DNA of 64,000 bases, from the NCBI RefSeq assembly GCF_000258495.1, contig NZ_AJLG01000004.1, forward strand, positions 1 through 64,000, read 5' to 3'. The notes under the pieces were generated by a model. The model did not search any database and was not told where the DNA came from. It saw only the letters and a program-made list of their open reading frames with translations. A program made the translations under genes and the position numbers. Of this stretch, positions 63,077-64,000 are shown piece by piece (the first letter of the stretch is position 1; every line of letters begins with the position of its first letter). This stretch comes from Pedobacter agri PB92. Lineage in GTDB: Bacteria; Bacteroidota; Bacteroidia; Sphingobacteriales; Sphingobacteriaceae.

Positions 63077-63239
63077 AATTAGTTAGTAAGAAAGTTGGTT
63101 TATAGGGTTGTTGTTTGTTCCGGCTTATCAAACATGCAGATTACCGCATGCTTAATAATAGTTATGTAAATATGATGAATGTTTTTTATATAAAAAACAA
63201 TTATATGAACTATTAAGTGTGAAGAAGCCATATTTAATT

Positions 63240-63270
63240 GCACAAAAACGCATAAACACGCAAATTATTG
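63240..63270. promoter_or_regulatory. Shared operator-like element between SusC and the DeoR gene
   Basis: GCACAAAAACGCA (63240-63252) followed by ACGCAAATTATTG (63258-63270). It matches the element in front of the SusC at 53859 and lies 36 bp before the DeoR-family start codon, so it could serve both divergent promoters. Confidence 0.5.
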
Positions 63271-63306
63271 AAAAGTATTTTTATTTTCGTGTAAACCAGA
63301 CCTAAA

Positions 63307-64000
63307 ATGCTTAAGAAAGAACGCCATGATTTTATTATGCGCCAAATCAATTTGCACAATCGTGTGCTCACTTCCGATTTGGTTCAGTTGCTAAATGTTT
63401 CAGAGGATACCATCAGGAGAGACCTCCAGGAGCTTGTGGATGAAGGCAAATTATTTAAAGTTCATGGCGGTGCACTGTCTAAATCTTATCATAGTTCGTT
63501 CGATGATAGCACTGTATATGCCCGAGACAGCAAAATTGGTATTGCTAAAAAAGCTATTTCATTAATTAAAGATGGGATGGTTGTACTAACGGGCGGCGGA
63601 ACGACAATTTTAGAATTTGTTAAACAGTTGCCTCAAAATATTGAAGCTACCTTTTTTACCATAAGCCCGCTGGTAGCAGTTGAATTGGCAAAGTATGACA
63701 ACATTGAGGTTGTGCTCATAGGAGGGTTGTTCTCTAAAAATTCACAAGTAACTTACGGAGGACATGTGATTACACAATTATCGGAAATAAAGGCCGACTT
63801 ATGTTTGATGGGAACAAGTGCCATACATCCTACAGATGGGCTGACAGATACTTACTGGGAAATTAACCAATTGAAAAAGGCAATGATTGCTTGTTCCAAA
63901 AAGACTGCGGTACTTTGTATCTCTGAAAAATTAGATATTTCTCTAAGATTAAAAGTTTGCCCCATAGAAAGCATTAGCTATTTAGTAACTGAACTAGATG
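63307..64000 (+). CDS. DeoR/GlpR family transcriptional regulator, cut by the window end
   Basis: At least 231 residues; the C-terminus lies outside. An N-terminal HTH_DeoR domain (MLKKERHDFIMRQI, DLVQLLNVSEDTIRRDLQEL, GKLFKVHGGAL) is followed by the DeoR sugar-phosphate-binding core with LTGGGTTILEF, FTISPLVAVELAKY and VLIGGLFSK. Such proteins are repressors released by a phosphorylated sugar. Divergent placement from the SusCD operon suggests that it controls the operon, and possibly the next one downstream through the shared element. Confidence 0.9.
   Translation, partial: MLKKERHDFIMRQINLHNRVLTSDLVQLLNVSEDTIRRDLQELVDEGKLFKVHGGALSKSYHSSFDDSTVYARDSKIGIAKKAISLIKDGMVVLTGGGTTILEFVKQLPQNIEATFFTISPLVAVELAKYDNIEVVLIGGLFSKNSQVTYGGHVITQLSEIKADLCLMGTSAIHPTDGLTDTYWEINQLKKAMIACSKKTAVLCISEKLDISLRLKVCPIESISYLVTELD

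Noticed and set aside
1-64000. CRISPR array
   Set aside because: No set of regularly spaced identical repeats with variable spacers; the three repeats at 32.6 kb are too few and have short, AT-rich spacers.

Overview
The window reads as a chromosome segment of a Bacteroidota member, most likely family Sphingobacteriaceae and close to Pedobacter. The evidence is three SusC/SusD transport systems, promoters with the Bacteroidota -7 element TAnnTTTG, GH92 and GH2 glycosidases, a DUF6520-like small exported protein, and weak ribosome-binding sites. The genus is an inference from gene content and style; no rRNA or marker phylogeny is available here.

Region 1 (about 1-9.2 kb) looks like one regulon. 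A TPR sensor kinase (frameshifted) and a NarL-type response regulator are surrounded by a Cys-tailed lipoprotein, an acidic membrane protein, a three-gene KTSC / DUF4177-like / YidD-like operon, and a PLD-like membrane protein overlapping a VWA-like exported protein. Five promoters here, plus one at 22.4 kb in front of a 43-residue peptide, carry the palindrome TTACGG-N4-CCGTAA placed 20-21 bp upstream of a -7 element. One of them lies inside the kinase gene and would drive the response regulator. I did not recognise this arrangement as a described system.

Region 2 (9.7-18.7 kb) holds a membrane-anchored LytTR protein, three small proteins, and a SusC-SusD-TlpA operon, followed by a 0.9-kb gap rich in inverted repeats.

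Region 3 (18.7-34.4 kb) is a defence island. It has an XRE regulator with twin operators, a frameshifted SRA-HNH methylation-dependent nuclease, a MutT-like Nudix hydrolase, an unknown overlapping gene pair, an sce7725/sce7726 pair, a decayed copy of the XRE gene in front of a putative AbiC-type protein, and a 1540-residue fusion of a UvrD-like helicase to an OLD-like ATPase followed by a separate TOPRIM protein. The last pair holds the domains of Gabija in a different arrangement. The island ends at a tyrosine recombinase beside two tandem tRNA-Asp genes, a usual landing site for integrative elements.

Region 4 (35-64 kb) is mostly core: prfA, lpxH, a prolyl oligopeptidase, a ferredoxin reductase with ferredoxin, GH2 and GH92 enzymes (mannose-glycan breakdown), an S41 processing protease, an outer-membrane barrel, a phosphoesterase/PQQ-propeller protein, and two SusCD operons. 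A DeoR-family regulator, cut by the window edge, faces the last operon; both of these SusC promoters share a GCACAAAAACGCA element that is a candidate operator for it.
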